Below the pieces are notes generated by a model. It made no database searches. It was not told where the DNA came from and worked only from the letters and a program-made list of their open reading frames with translations. A stretch of 20,132 bases of DNA. Origin: Actinomortierella ambigua (lineage: Eukaryota; Mortierellomycota; Mortierellomycetes; Mortierellales; Mortierellaceae). Numbering within the stretch: position 1 is the stretch's first letter; each line of letters begins with the position of its first letter. The position numbers and the translations under genes are program-made. The stretch spans positions 1 to 20,132 of the forward strand of contig JAAAJB010000621.1 in assembly GCA_016098155.1 (NCBI GenBank). Reading direction: 5' to 3'. This document shows positions 1 through 7,728 of the stretch, in pieces.

Positions 1-53
1 CAAGTTTCGGCGAATGCATGCACCTTTCGGTTGTTCCTCATTCATAAACTTAC

Positions 54-154
54 ATTATACAGTTTGCCCATAGGATCAAGAGGAAGAGGAGGAAGAAAAG
101 GAAGCTGGTGAAGCAGACGAGGGAGTCCTTCGTGTGGGAATGTGTGGTTGTCAT
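54..154 (-). CDS. First exon of a small membrane protein gene (runs off left edge)
   Basis: The minus-strand ATG at 154-152 opens 33 codons plus two bases and stops at a perfect GTAAGT donor (bases 53-48), so only exon 1 is in the window. The peptide starts MTTTHSHTKDS and continues into one strongly hydrophobic stretch (LVCFTSFLFFLLFLLILW), which reads as a signal anchor or single transmembrane helix. I do not recognise the family from this piece. Reading through the donor meets a stop at once, which supports splicing. A 33-bp element shared with the RGP1 upstream region lies about 87 bp upstream of the ATG. The start and donor are directly visible; that this is a real gene is inference. Confidence 0.5.
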
Positions 155-240
155 GGTGAGTGTTGTGTGTGATGTGTGAAGTCGGTGTGGTGTGAAAGAA
201 AGTGAAAGACGCGCTTTTGGCCATCCTCGTTTTTAGGATA

Positions 241-273
241 GGCGACTCTGAGGCCTCAATCACGTGACTGAGA
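241..273 (-). promoter_or_regulatory. 33-bp shared upstream element with CACGTG E-box (left copy)
   Basis: This stretch matches 20086-20118 in the same orientation at 31 of 33 positions. On the plus strand it contains CTCTGAGGCC followed by TCAATCACGTGACTGAGA. It has a palindromic GAGGCCTC and a palindromic CACGTG, the core bound by bHLH factors such as Cbf1. It sits roughly 90 bp upstream of a minus-strand start codon, and its partner lies about 150 bp upstream of the RGP1 start. Shared position and orientation suggest a promoter element; a short dispersed repeat is the alternative. Confidence 0.5.
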
Positions 274-339
274 CGCTGAGCTTGCTTGCAACCCCGGATT
301 TTGTTCTGTGGCAACTCCAATGTGCCTTTCAATATGTCC

Positions 340-1094
340 TACCTATTCGTCGCACAGCCTTCTTTCTTGCAGAAACTAAGAATGAACCGCTTTTCTAGCC
401 CACCCATACCGAAGTGCACACACAAGCTCTAACTCGGTCACCCACCAAAAGGTTGTAAAGCTGATAACTTCTTTTGGCTTACAGTCTACAGTCTCAAAAT
501 GCGAGCACGAACGGCACTCACCAGCTCCACGACCCAGGGAGAATTGCCACAGACGAAGACACAACCCAGTACCAGACCAGTCATATCAGTAGTTGCGCAA
601 GGTCTACTACAATCCGCTACACTCGTTGTGACCACAGAAGAAGTGATCTTTGGAGACGGGTGGTCCAAAGGAAGGCATCAACGAGAGGCAGGGGGAAAGA
701 AAGGGTGTAACGTCAGATTATGTGCCGTGCATGAATATCGATATGACTTCCTTCATCTGGGCACATACCCAGCTGCTGAGGATACAAAGACTGTCTGGCC
801 GGACTTGATATGCCCAACATGCTTCAACATGTTATGAGCAGTAAATCCAGTGATACAAACTTGTCAGGAATGATCGTCAAAGACCGAGGGTCCTTGTGTA
901 TGTACAGTTTAGCTCTCCCGCGTTATACCATATCTAGAGACAGTTTGACCGACAGTCAGGTGTTCTGAGTTGGACTCAACGACCTCTGAGATACCGAAGC
1001 CGACGGTAGGCTGGCTCACAACGTCCTTCTCCTCCTGGGTAGGGGCTAGCTCAAGCTGGAAACGAAGATCTGTTGTCACAGTGTTGTGCTAGGT
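340..1094. other. Spacer with competing short ORFs, no gene resolved
   Basis: Two overlapping open frames compete here. One is a plus-strand frame with an ATG at 499-501 running to 837 (112 codons), preceded by an acceptor-like TTGGCTTACAG. The others are minus-strand frames at 486-668 and 376-564, the second with a coding-like C-terminus (CKPKEVISFTTFWWVTELE). Neither has a recognisable domain, and the minus pair could only be joined by an implausibly short intron of about 29 bases. From 840 to 1094 I see no open frame or repeat of note. Confidence 0.25.
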
Positions 1095-1460
1095 TTAGGG
1101 TGGATGACGCGCCGGGAAAGTGGGGTCCTGCAATGCTGTGAAGCTACGGTATGCAGGACACAGCAGCCATACGACCTGTCCTTGACGGCTTATGATCACA
1201 ACGAAGACCATTTCTAGCTCATGTGCAAGGTGATTGATGGCGTGGATGACTATAGAACTGTAGACCTCCTCGATAGACAAAGCAGGTGACAGCATAGTTG
1301 TGTATGATTTTGATGAAAGTGAGCGAAAACGAATAGCTGTTGCTCTAGCAAGGAGTTCTGCGTCAGCATCCAGCACAATAATAGCACAAATCCGGAAGGG
1401 GTCGACAAACAATACATCATGTAAAGAACAGTGCTCGGTATGCAAGGAATGTTTCGCCAT
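1095..1460 (-). CDS. Hypothetical protein of the duplicated block, copy A (121 codons)
   Basis: An ATG at 1460-1458 opens MAKHSLHTEHCSLHDVLFVD and stays open to a stop at 1095. The composition is protein-like, with a hydrophobic ICAIIVLDADAELLARATAI segment and IEEVYSSIVIHAINHLAHE. I do not recognise a family. It is transcribed away from the lectin gene, with 715 bp between the two starts. Copy B (start 6068) is identical over the N-terminal part and differs at a few residues later (HELE here, HEPE there). Homology ends inside the ORF, so the last 20 or so codons of this copy have no counterpart in copy B and may be a truncated end. A plus-strand frame at 1300-1560 overlaps it; I favour the minus strand because it is longer and open in both copies. 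Confidence 0.35.
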   Translation of the reverse strand: MAKHSLHTEHCSLHDVLFVDPFRICAIIVLDADAELLARATAIRFRSLSSKSYTTMLSPALSIEEVYSSIVIHAINHLAHELEMVFVVIISRQGQVVWLLCPAYRSFTALQDPTFPARHPP

Positions 1461-2081
1461 GATAGCTGTCCTCCTCAACCTATACTGTTTTTTTGTGTTG
1501 TTTCTTCAACAAAGCCCGTATTTTCTCGCAACTATCGTAGTACCCCCTGAATCCTTTTGACTCCCCTCCTGTTAACCCTCCCCCTCCATCTATTTTTTTT
1601 CGCCCTGACTTGTCTTCTCTGCCCTGTCAAGTAAGTTGTTTATTCAGTCGTCGTGGGCCATTTTTGTCTCTCCTGGCAATCCACTTCGCCCCCTTGAGCT
1701 ATTTTCTTTGCTCCATCCTTTCGGGATTTCCTGCTAAAGCCGAGGAAGAGGTAAGGGCTAGACCCACGGACTGTCACCACCAGTTTGTATCCTGATTTTG
1801 GCCCCAAAACATCAGGGTGATAGATCGCAGTACCTGGTGCTCACTCCTGGTTTCTTATTGATTTGCCTTCATTGTGCACGATGGGGTCGAAGACGGAGAG
1901 TGTCAAAGCGCTTGCTAGCTGGCAAAGAAAATCAGGGGGCAGATTTATGGCGCTGGACACATTCGTGCATTTCAGGAAACATTTCAGAACAGAACGAGAG
2001 GAAGCTCTGAGAGACCAGGCCAGAGTGAGAATGGAGAGAAGAGTGAGAGTTCAGGAGGTGGAGAGCGGGGGAAGGAAACAG

Positions 2082-2088
2082 TATAAAT
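2082..2088 (+). promoter_or_regulatory. TATA box of lectin gene A
   Basis: TATAAAT lies 94 bp upstream of the lectin A start codon, in the context CAGTATAAAT. The same context precedes lectin B. The spacing fits a TATA-driven promoter with a short 5' leader. Confidence 0.55.
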
Positions 2089-2175
2089 TCACCAAACCAA
2101 CAACCTACCTTCCTATCCCCTCATTTCAACATCCCACCCGATTGTCCCACTTGCTCACTCATCCTATCCAACAAC

Positions 2176-2640
2176 ATGTCAAGTCTTCGAGTCGGCTTCC
2201 TGATCTATACCGTACTCAGTACCATAGTCATCTGCGTTTCGTCATACCTGGTTAAGCTCAACAACATCGAATATCACAATCAATCCCTGGATGTCGAGGA
2301 AGGAAAGATTGTTGGCTGGCATGTCGACTACGACAGGAAAAGTGCAAACTGGCAGGTCGAAGAGGATGAGAAAAACCTAGTTACCCTCCAAAATGTAGCT
2401 AATTCGCGCTATCTTAGTGTTGATCGCCAAACGGTTGTCACTGCAGACGTTCCCTACACGTGGCGACGATTGATTGATTTTAACGGTTTGTCTGAGATCG
2501 CGACTATTGATGGTAGTCATGTCCTTAGGCTGACAGGAGACTCTGACGGCGATGAGGTTGTCCTTATAGACTCCAGCCGCATATGGGATGATACACTGTG
2601 GCTTTTTGAGCCCTTACCTGATATTGGTAGCTCCTTCTAG
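2176..2640 (+). CDS. Secreted ricin-B-like (beta-trefoil) lectin, copy A
   Basis: This is an intronless gene of 154 codons starting in the context AACATGTC. Residues 1-24 form a signal peptide (basic start, then GFLIYTVLSTIVICVSS). The mature part has the pattern of fungal single-domain ricin-B-type lectins: SLDVEEGKIVGWH, then NWQV, VTLQNVANSRYLSVD, PYTW, LRLTGDSDGDEVVLI and a closing LWLFEPL. These repeated strand and Trp positions are typical of a three-lobed beta-trefoil of about 130 residues. It is a carbohydrate-binding fold only; no enzymatic domain is present. Fungal relatives act in defence or recognition, but the ligand here is unknown. Lectin B (6792-7247) is its duplicate, with a similar leader and a strongly changed mature domain. 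Its 3' end faces the ankyrin pseudogene at 2999. Confidence 0.7.
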   Translation: MSSLRVGFLIYTVLSTIVICVSSYLVKLNNIEYHNQSLDVEEGKIVGWHVDYDRKSANWQVEEDEKNLVTLQNVANSRYLSVDRQTVVTADVPYTWRRLIDFNGLSEIATIDGSHVLRLTGDSDGDEVVLIDSSRIWDDTLWLFEPLPDIGSSF

Positions 2641-2998
2641 CACCATCATAGTATCCGTAACCTGATCTAGTTGTCCCTCTCCCTTTTCTTCTTCTCCAAA
2701 TGTATTCAAAATGGTGCCAACCACTGACATGCTTGAAAACGCTTTTTGGAGTCAACACGCGCATTACAATAGAGAATGTGTTTATTTTGCTTGCGTGGTC
2801 GTAGTGAAAATGAGGGGGAGGGGACTCATGTCCTGGAAGAAAAAAAAAGGGGTCATAGAGCTCACTGGGAATGAAAGGAAAGTAGGCATGGAGGCATGCT
2901 TGTCTTTCTCCTCATTCATACTTTTTTTCTTCTTACTGGAGGAAACAAAGGGTGGGGTGGGGGACATGAAGATGAAAGCTTAAATATAAAACAACTTG

Positions 2999-4946
2999 CT
3001 AACCCTTGCAGCCAAACAAGTTACTCATCGACGGGGCTCCAACACGCATGTTCTTCAGGTTAAAACGGCTACCGTTCTTGCCGAGACTCACTGAGCTTGC
3101 TCGCATGTGTTCCGAGCCTATGGGTAGAAGGAAAGAGAGGAGGAAAGGGGTGTCAGTTGGAGATAAGATGCCAATTCAATTTTCATACGCGGAGATAAAT
3201 AATTGTGAAATAACTATTCTTACCTTCTTGGTACACCAGAGTAGCTTTGTCGGGAGGCCTGGAAAGGGTTGGAGGAGGGACATAGAGTGTAAGATTTCAT
3301 TGGTAGATAAAGTAGGGGCTGGGTTGTTTTTAGCTAGGTGCTATTCCTTTCTTTATTTCTTTTTCTTGTGCATGGAGAGTGGGGAGGAAAGGCTGGGGGG
3401 GGGGTGAACGACTCAAAGGAAACGAAGATCAACAGAGAAGCCTCTGATTATCGATAATTTCACAGATGCCCTTTAAAACTTGAGTCTTCTCCATTTGCTC
3501 AGCCCGGAAGTGGGGAGAGCGAGAGTAGCCCAGGTCGTCAGGAATGCATAGTTGACAGATAAATAAGGCAGGGAAAACGAAAGAAAGAGAGATAAAGAGA
3601 AAGAGCGTCATGAGAATCCGAACGACTCGCTGAAACCATATGGATACAACCATCTTCTCTTCTCCTCACGTAACAACACTCGATGGCAGATACATCAGTC
3701 GCCTTCAGGATATCCCACCGATTTACGCCCTAAAATAGTCCAATGCTCGTCCTGATCCATGGTTGTGTGAATAGAGAGGGAGAGGAAGGGAGAAGGAGAA
3801 ATAAAGAAGCACGCAATCCCACTTACTTTCCCTGATCCTTGGCGCCTTCAAAAGAACGCACGGTAGCCGAGTCGCTCGCAACTACTCCCGATCCGTGTGC
3901 ACTGCTAGCGCTGTTCGCCGTCTGCTGATGCTGTCCCACGGTGGGTGAGGACGCCTCCCCTCGGGCGACGGCTGGAGCGCCATGAGCAGCGATCGGTCAG
4001 CCTGTGTGGTGGTTCAGGGCCAATTGTAGGAGCTGGATTCGCTGAGCCAAGGCCAGGCGTCTCTTCTCGCCCTCCGATCCCTGATAGCTTCTCAACAGGC
4101 CCTTCATTGCCTTCTTATCGGGTGATTTGGCTCGGTTCATCGCTAGCGATTGACTGGTTGACTCGGACGACGCGAAATCATTCTCAAGCAACTACCGAGC
4201 CGAGTCTAGTCTAGTCGATGGAACAACGCCGCAACCTCCAGCGTGTTCATGCCTTCCTTGTTGGTGATCGATGTATCCGCATTACTAATCCGCACTATTG
4301 TCCAGCAACAACTTGATCAAGCGTGGGTCGTCAAGCTTCATCAACACGTTCTGCAGGACGGTGTTGCCGTTCTCGTTCATCAAGTTCACGATGACGTTGT
4401 ACGAAATCAACAGCCGCATCACCTTGTACGGGTTCGCGCTCTGCCACGCCGTACGATGCAACCACGTCGATCGTGAATTGTTCCGCTGGTCCGGTGGAGC
4501 TCCATTCATCAGATGTGCCTGCACGGCAGCCACATCTTCTGTTTCAGTCGCCTCCCAGATATCCATCTCGATGAATTGATATCCCGACGCAGGCGGGGCC
4601 ACTGCTGTTGCCATGCTAGGCTGCAAGAAAGCTGTCATGGCTGGGTCTGCTGCAAAATAACTGATACCACCAGGTCCAGCAAATGGCGACAGGATCGTTG
4701 TCGTGTTGGTGATCGTTTTCGTGTGAAGTGGGGCGCTGCTGATCATGGTCATGTCGGAGGGCGGAGGGTGGAACGACTTGCTCGAATTGGGGATCTCGAC
4801 CTTGACCTTGGCACCATCCGGGTTGATCCTCTCGACACTCGCGACACAACCGGACCCATTCGATGCACAACTTTTTTCGCCCCCAGAATAGAAGAGGCGC
4901 CTTCGCTCTTCGAACCTTACCACTTGTTAACCGCCATCACGGCCAT
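2999..4946 (-). pseudogene. Ankyrin-repeat protein gene, disabled
   Basis: Proposed exons, in minus order, are 4946-4921, 4828-3827, 3258-3224 and 3117-2999. Phases match at every join (start MAVMAVNK; end SMSNLFGCKG). Exon 2 shows ankyrin-type helices: DVAAVQAHLMNGA, VMRLLISYN, NGNTVLQNVLMK, LIKLLLDNSAD, then NKEGMNTLEVAALFHR in another frame. Four lesions break it: a 13-bp insertion with stop codons (second copy of ATCCGC at 4275-4280 and 4288-4293), a 5-bp tandem duplication TCTAGTCTAG at 4205-4214, a TAG at 4192-4194 and a TGA at 3997-3999. Beyond each lesion protein-like sequence resumes and ends at a good donor, GTAAGT, at 3826. The 566-bp third intron (3259-3826) could hide another exon. 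The first join is the least certain; the function of the parent protein is unknown. Confidence 0.6.
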
Positions 4947-5450
4947 TGTTATCATATGTGTGTGTGTAAGAGTAAGAGGGGCTGGATTCATGGTTTCTAC
5001 ATGTATATCGACAACAATCGTCCATTCTTGTTAGGATTTATCTCTCGATATCAATCCCACCCCTTATTGATGGCGTTGTCCCAACGTCTGCATGAACTCA
5101 AATTTTTGATTCTTGGCACGAACTGTCTGAGCTTTCAAGCGCATCAGCCTCTCCGTTTATGTGGACAGCCACCAGGGCATCTAGGGGAAAGGATGGGGGA
5201 AGTTGTATTATCATCGACTTTGAGGGGCTTGCGTGAAGCGGTCTATCTGAGACGGATCTTGCGTACGTTTGGATAGGTAGGTAGACTGCTGGCCAGTGGA
5301 AAGGCGCCGAATTTACATCGATGTGTATGCTTCTCCATGGGAGGCATTGGGCGCTCTATGATGCGATGTGTTGGAATGGGAGAAAGGGGCTCGCACAGTG
5401 TGGAGAAGTAGGAAGAGGAGGAGAGGAGAGGCCAGTCTGAGTATCACAAG
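4947..5450. other. Spacer between ankyrin pseudogene and second block
   Basis: I see no convincing gene. There is a short TGTGTGTGTAAG stretch near 4957-4970 and an open plus-strand frame to 5276 that looks like chance. No homology to the duplicated block is visible here. Confidence 0.4.
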
Positions 5451-6068
5451 CTATAGTAGCAAGCCGTTATTATTTGGTGTTTGAGAATCGCGGCACCAAT
5501 TTAATTGGCAGGCATGAGCGTGTGCATATTGAGTGTGTGTGCGTGTGTGCGTGTGTGCGTGTTGGCGTGTGTTATTGGATTTTGTTGCGGTTACATACCT
5601 GCTCGCGAACAAAAGATATCCTACAGAGCACTTTTGCATGAGAAGGCTGGACTTTGTGAATAAATGAAGGTTGCAAGTGTCCATGCTCAACTGTATCGAG
5701 GACTGTTCGAGGTACGAGATGGATCCAATCCGCCGCTCCATCCTTAGGACCCCACGATGTGCAGAACACGGCAGCCATACGACCTGTCCTTGACGGCTTA
5801 TGATCTCAACCAGGACCATTTCTGGCTCATGTGCAAGGTGATTGATAGCGTGGATGACTATAGAACTGTAGACCTCCTCGATAGACAAAGCAGGTGACAG
5901 CATAGTTGTGTATGATTTTGATGAAAGTGAGCGAAAACGAATAGCTGTTGCTCTAGCAAGGAGTTCTGCGTCAGCATCCAGCACAATAATAGCACAAATC
6001 CGGAAGGGGTCGACAAACAATACATCATGTAAAGAACAGTGCTCGGTATGCAAGGAATGTTTCGCCAT
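5451..6068 (-). CDS. Hypothetical protein of the duplicated block, copy B
   Basis: An ATG at 6068-6066 gives the same N-terminus as the ORF at 1460 (MAKHSLHTEHC). The unspliced frame stays open for 205 codons to 5451, but the last 45 or so read through a GT/CA microsatellite (HAHTHTRTHTQYAHAHAC). A good donor, AG followed by GTATGT, at 5599/5598 suggests that the exon ends near 5599 and the microsatellite is intronic; no downstream exon could be placed. The middle part (LAHEPEMVLVEIISRQGQVV) looks less damaged than copy A. It diverges from lectin gene B, 723 bp between starts. A second open frame overlaps 5572-5778, so the C-terminal frame is unsettled. No family recognised. Confidence 0.4.
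   Translation of the reverse strand: MAKHSLHTEHCSLHDVLFVDPFRICAIIVLDADAELLARATAIRFRSLSSKSYTTMLSPALSIEEVYSSIVIHAINHLAHEPEMVLVEIISRQGQVVWLPCSAHRGVLRMERRIGSISYLEQSSIQLSMDTCNLHLFTKSSLLMQKCSVGYLLFASRYVTATKSNNTRQHAHTHTRTHTQYAHAHACQLNWCRDSQTPNNNGLLL
5533..5572 (+). repeat. GT/GTGC microsatellite
   Basis: An imperfect run of GTGTGTGC and GTGT units of about 40 bp. It probably lies inside an intron of the minus-strand hypothetical gene, just downstream of its GTATGT donor. Confidence 0.85.
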
Positions 6069-6665
6069 GATAGCTGTCCTCCTCAACCTATACTGTTTTT
6101 TTGTGTTGTTTCTTCAACAAAGCCCGTATTTTCTCGCAACTATCGTAGTACCCCCTGAATCCTTTTGACTCCCCTCCTGTTAACCCTCCCCCTCCATCTA
6201 TTTTTTTTCGCCCTGACTTGTCTTCTCTGCCCTGTCAAGTAAGTTGTTTATTCAGTCGTCGTGGGCCATTTTTGTCTCTCCTGGCAATCCACTTCGCCCC
6301 CTTGAGCTATTTTCTTTGCTCCATCCTTTCGGGATTTCCTGCTAAAGCCGAGGAAGAGGTAAGGGCTAGACCCACGGACTGTCACCACCAGTTTGTATCC
6401 TGATTTTGGCCCCAAAACATCAGGGTGATCGATCGCAGTTCCTGGTGCTCACTCCTGGTCTCTTATTGATTTGTCTTCATTGTGCACGATGGGGTCGAAG
6501 ACGGAGAGTGTGGCAAAGCGTGCTAGCTGTCAAAGAAAATCAGGGGGCAGATTTGTCGCGCTGGACACATTTATAGGGGAACCTCTGGGAGACCAGAATG
6601 AGAATAGGGAGAAAAATATGATAATAATAGTTCGGGAGGTGGGGAACAGGGGAAGGGGGAAACAG

Positions 6666-6673
6666 TATAAATA
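6666..6673 (+). promoter_or_regulatory. TATA box of lectin gene B
   Basis: TATAAATA lies 126 bp upstream of the lectin B ATG, in the same ACAGTATAAAT context as copy A. It argues that translation starts at 6792 and not at the further upstream end of the open frame, which lies upstream of this box. Confidence 0.55.
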
Positions 6674-6791
6674 CAGTACCTCTCCAACTTGGATTTCCTC
6701 ACCAAACCAACAACATACCCTCCTACATATCCCCTCATTTCAAGACCTCCCACCCGCTCATCCCACTTGTTCACTTGTCCTATCCAACAAC

Positions 6792-7247
6792 ATGTCACGT
6801 CCTCGAGTCGGCTTCCTGATCTATACTGTACTCAGTAGCGTACTCATCTGTGTTTCGTCAATGTCGTCGCTTAAGATCATCAACTATCAGTATCACGGTC
6901 TATCCCTGGACGTCAAAGAAGGAAAAGTTGTTGGCTGGCATATCAACTACGACAGCAATAGTCCGAACTGGAGTATCGTTGCCCATGGGGGACACCTTAT
7001 CACCATCCAGAATGTAGCTAGCTCGGAATATCTTCGTGTCGATGGCCAAGAGGTCGTCACTGGAGCAGCCCCCTACAATTGGCAAGAGCAGACTGTCCCT
7101 GGTGCTTGGAAGCAACTCGCGACCACTGATGGTAGTAAAGTCCTTCTGCTGACAGGAGGCTCTGACGGCAGTCCGGTTGTCCTTAAGGAATCCAACTACA
7201 GAGGGCAAGATGCACAGTGGGGTTTTGAGCTCACATCTGATGTTTAG
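6792..7247 (+). CDS. Secreted ricin-B-like (beta-trefoil) lectin, copy B
   Basis: An intronless gene of 151 codons. The frame is open further upstream (to 6471), but the TATA box at 6666 and alignment with copy A (AACATGTC context) fix the start at 6792. The leader RVGFLIYTVLSSVLICVSS is nearly that of copy A. The mature domain keeps the lectin frame (LSLDVKEGKVVGWHINYD, ITIQNVASSEYLRVDGQEVV, LLLTGGSDGSPVVL, AQWGFEL) but differs from copy A at roughly half of its positions and has changed loops, for example AHGGHL against EDEKNL and QEQTVPGAWK against RRLIDFNGL. This copy looks closer to the usual fungal pattern, with a terminal QW. The ligand is unknown. Confidence 0.72.
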   Translation: MSRPRVGFLIYTVLSSVLICVSSMSSLKIINYQYHGLSLDVKEGKVVGWHINYDSNSPNWSIVAHGGHLITIQNVASSEYLRVDGQEVVTGAAPYNWQEQTVPGAWKQLATTDGSKVLLLTGGSDGSPVVLKESNYRGQDAQWGFELTSDV

Positions 7248-7658
7248 CTTCTTCTGACACCATCACAGTTATCCATAGGCTGATTTAGTTGTCCCTCTCC
7301 TCTTTCTCCTTCTCCGAATGTATTCAAAATGGTGCCAACCGCTGACATGTGTGAAAGCGCTTTGTGGAGTTAACACGCGCATTGCAATGGAGAATGTGTT
7401 TATTTTACTTGCGTGATCGTAGTGAAAATGAGGGGGAGGGGACTCATATCCTGGGAGAAGAAAAAAGGGCCATAGAGCTCGTTACAAAAAGACTGAGAAT
7501 GAAAGGAAAATAAGCATGGAGGCATGCTTGTCTTTCTCCTCATTCATACTTTTTTTCGTCTTACTAGAGGAAAAAAAAGGGTGGGGTGGAGGGCACGAAA
7601 GGAGATAGATTTAAAATGCAGAAAAGACAAAGATGAAAGCTTTGTATAAAACAACCCG

Positions 7659-7728
7659 CTAGCCCTTGCGGCCAAACAAGTTACTCATCGACGGGGCCCC
7701 AACACCCATGTTCCTCAGGTCAAAGCGG
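7659..7728 (-). pseudogene. Orphan C-terminal tail of the ankyrin-type gene
   Basis: The minus strand reads RFDLRNMGVGAPSMSNLF, then GRKG and a stop (7661-7659). It matches the last codons of the gene ending at 2999 (RFNLKNMRVGAPSMSNLF, then GCKG). Upstream codons are missing; the sequence switches to hAT transposase at about 7729. The tail was carried along with the lectin block, so it marks the limit of the duplicated unit. Confidence 0.75.

Larger units (their letters stand above)
1152..3068 (+). repeat. Direct-repeat block, copy A
   Basis: This block is homologous to 5760-7728. The offset is constant at 4608 bp from 1152 to at least 1821, and small indels accumulate later. By eye 1240-1821 is identical to 5848-6429 (582 bp). 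The next 350 bp up to the lectin start differ noticeably, the signal-peptide codons differ at about 7 of 60 bases, the mature lectin codons are much more diverged, and the 3' flank (2641-3068) is again close. The block covers a minus-strand ORF, the lectin gene and the final exon tail of a convergent ankyrin-type gene. Homology ends at about 3068. Confidence 0.92.
5760..7728 (+). repeat. Direct-repeat block, copy B
   Basis: The partner of 1152-3068. Homology begins at about 5760, becomes perfect from 5848 to 6429, decays through the lectin promoter and gene, and rises again in the 3' flank. In that flank long stretches match, such as GTATTCAAAATGGTGCCAAC. It ends at about 7728 inside the last exon tail of the ankyrin-type gene, where transposase sequence begins at once. 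Confidence 0.92.

Noticed and set aside
1300..1560. Plus-strand ORF (86 codons), identical at 5908-6168
   Set aside because: It lies antisense to a longer minus-strand frame that is open in both copies; its presence twice only reflects the identical tract.
4275..4293. Tiny intron to explain the 13-bp frameshift in the ankyrin gene
   Set aside because: Far too short for a spliceosomal intron and without GT/AG limits; the repeated ATCCGC points to an insertion.
1240..6429. LTR retrotransposon: 582-bp identical direct repeats about 4.6 kb apart
   Set aside because: Homology continues beyond both ends of the identical tract into lectin genes, there are no TG/CA termini at its limits as seen, and the interior holds no gag/pol-like coding.
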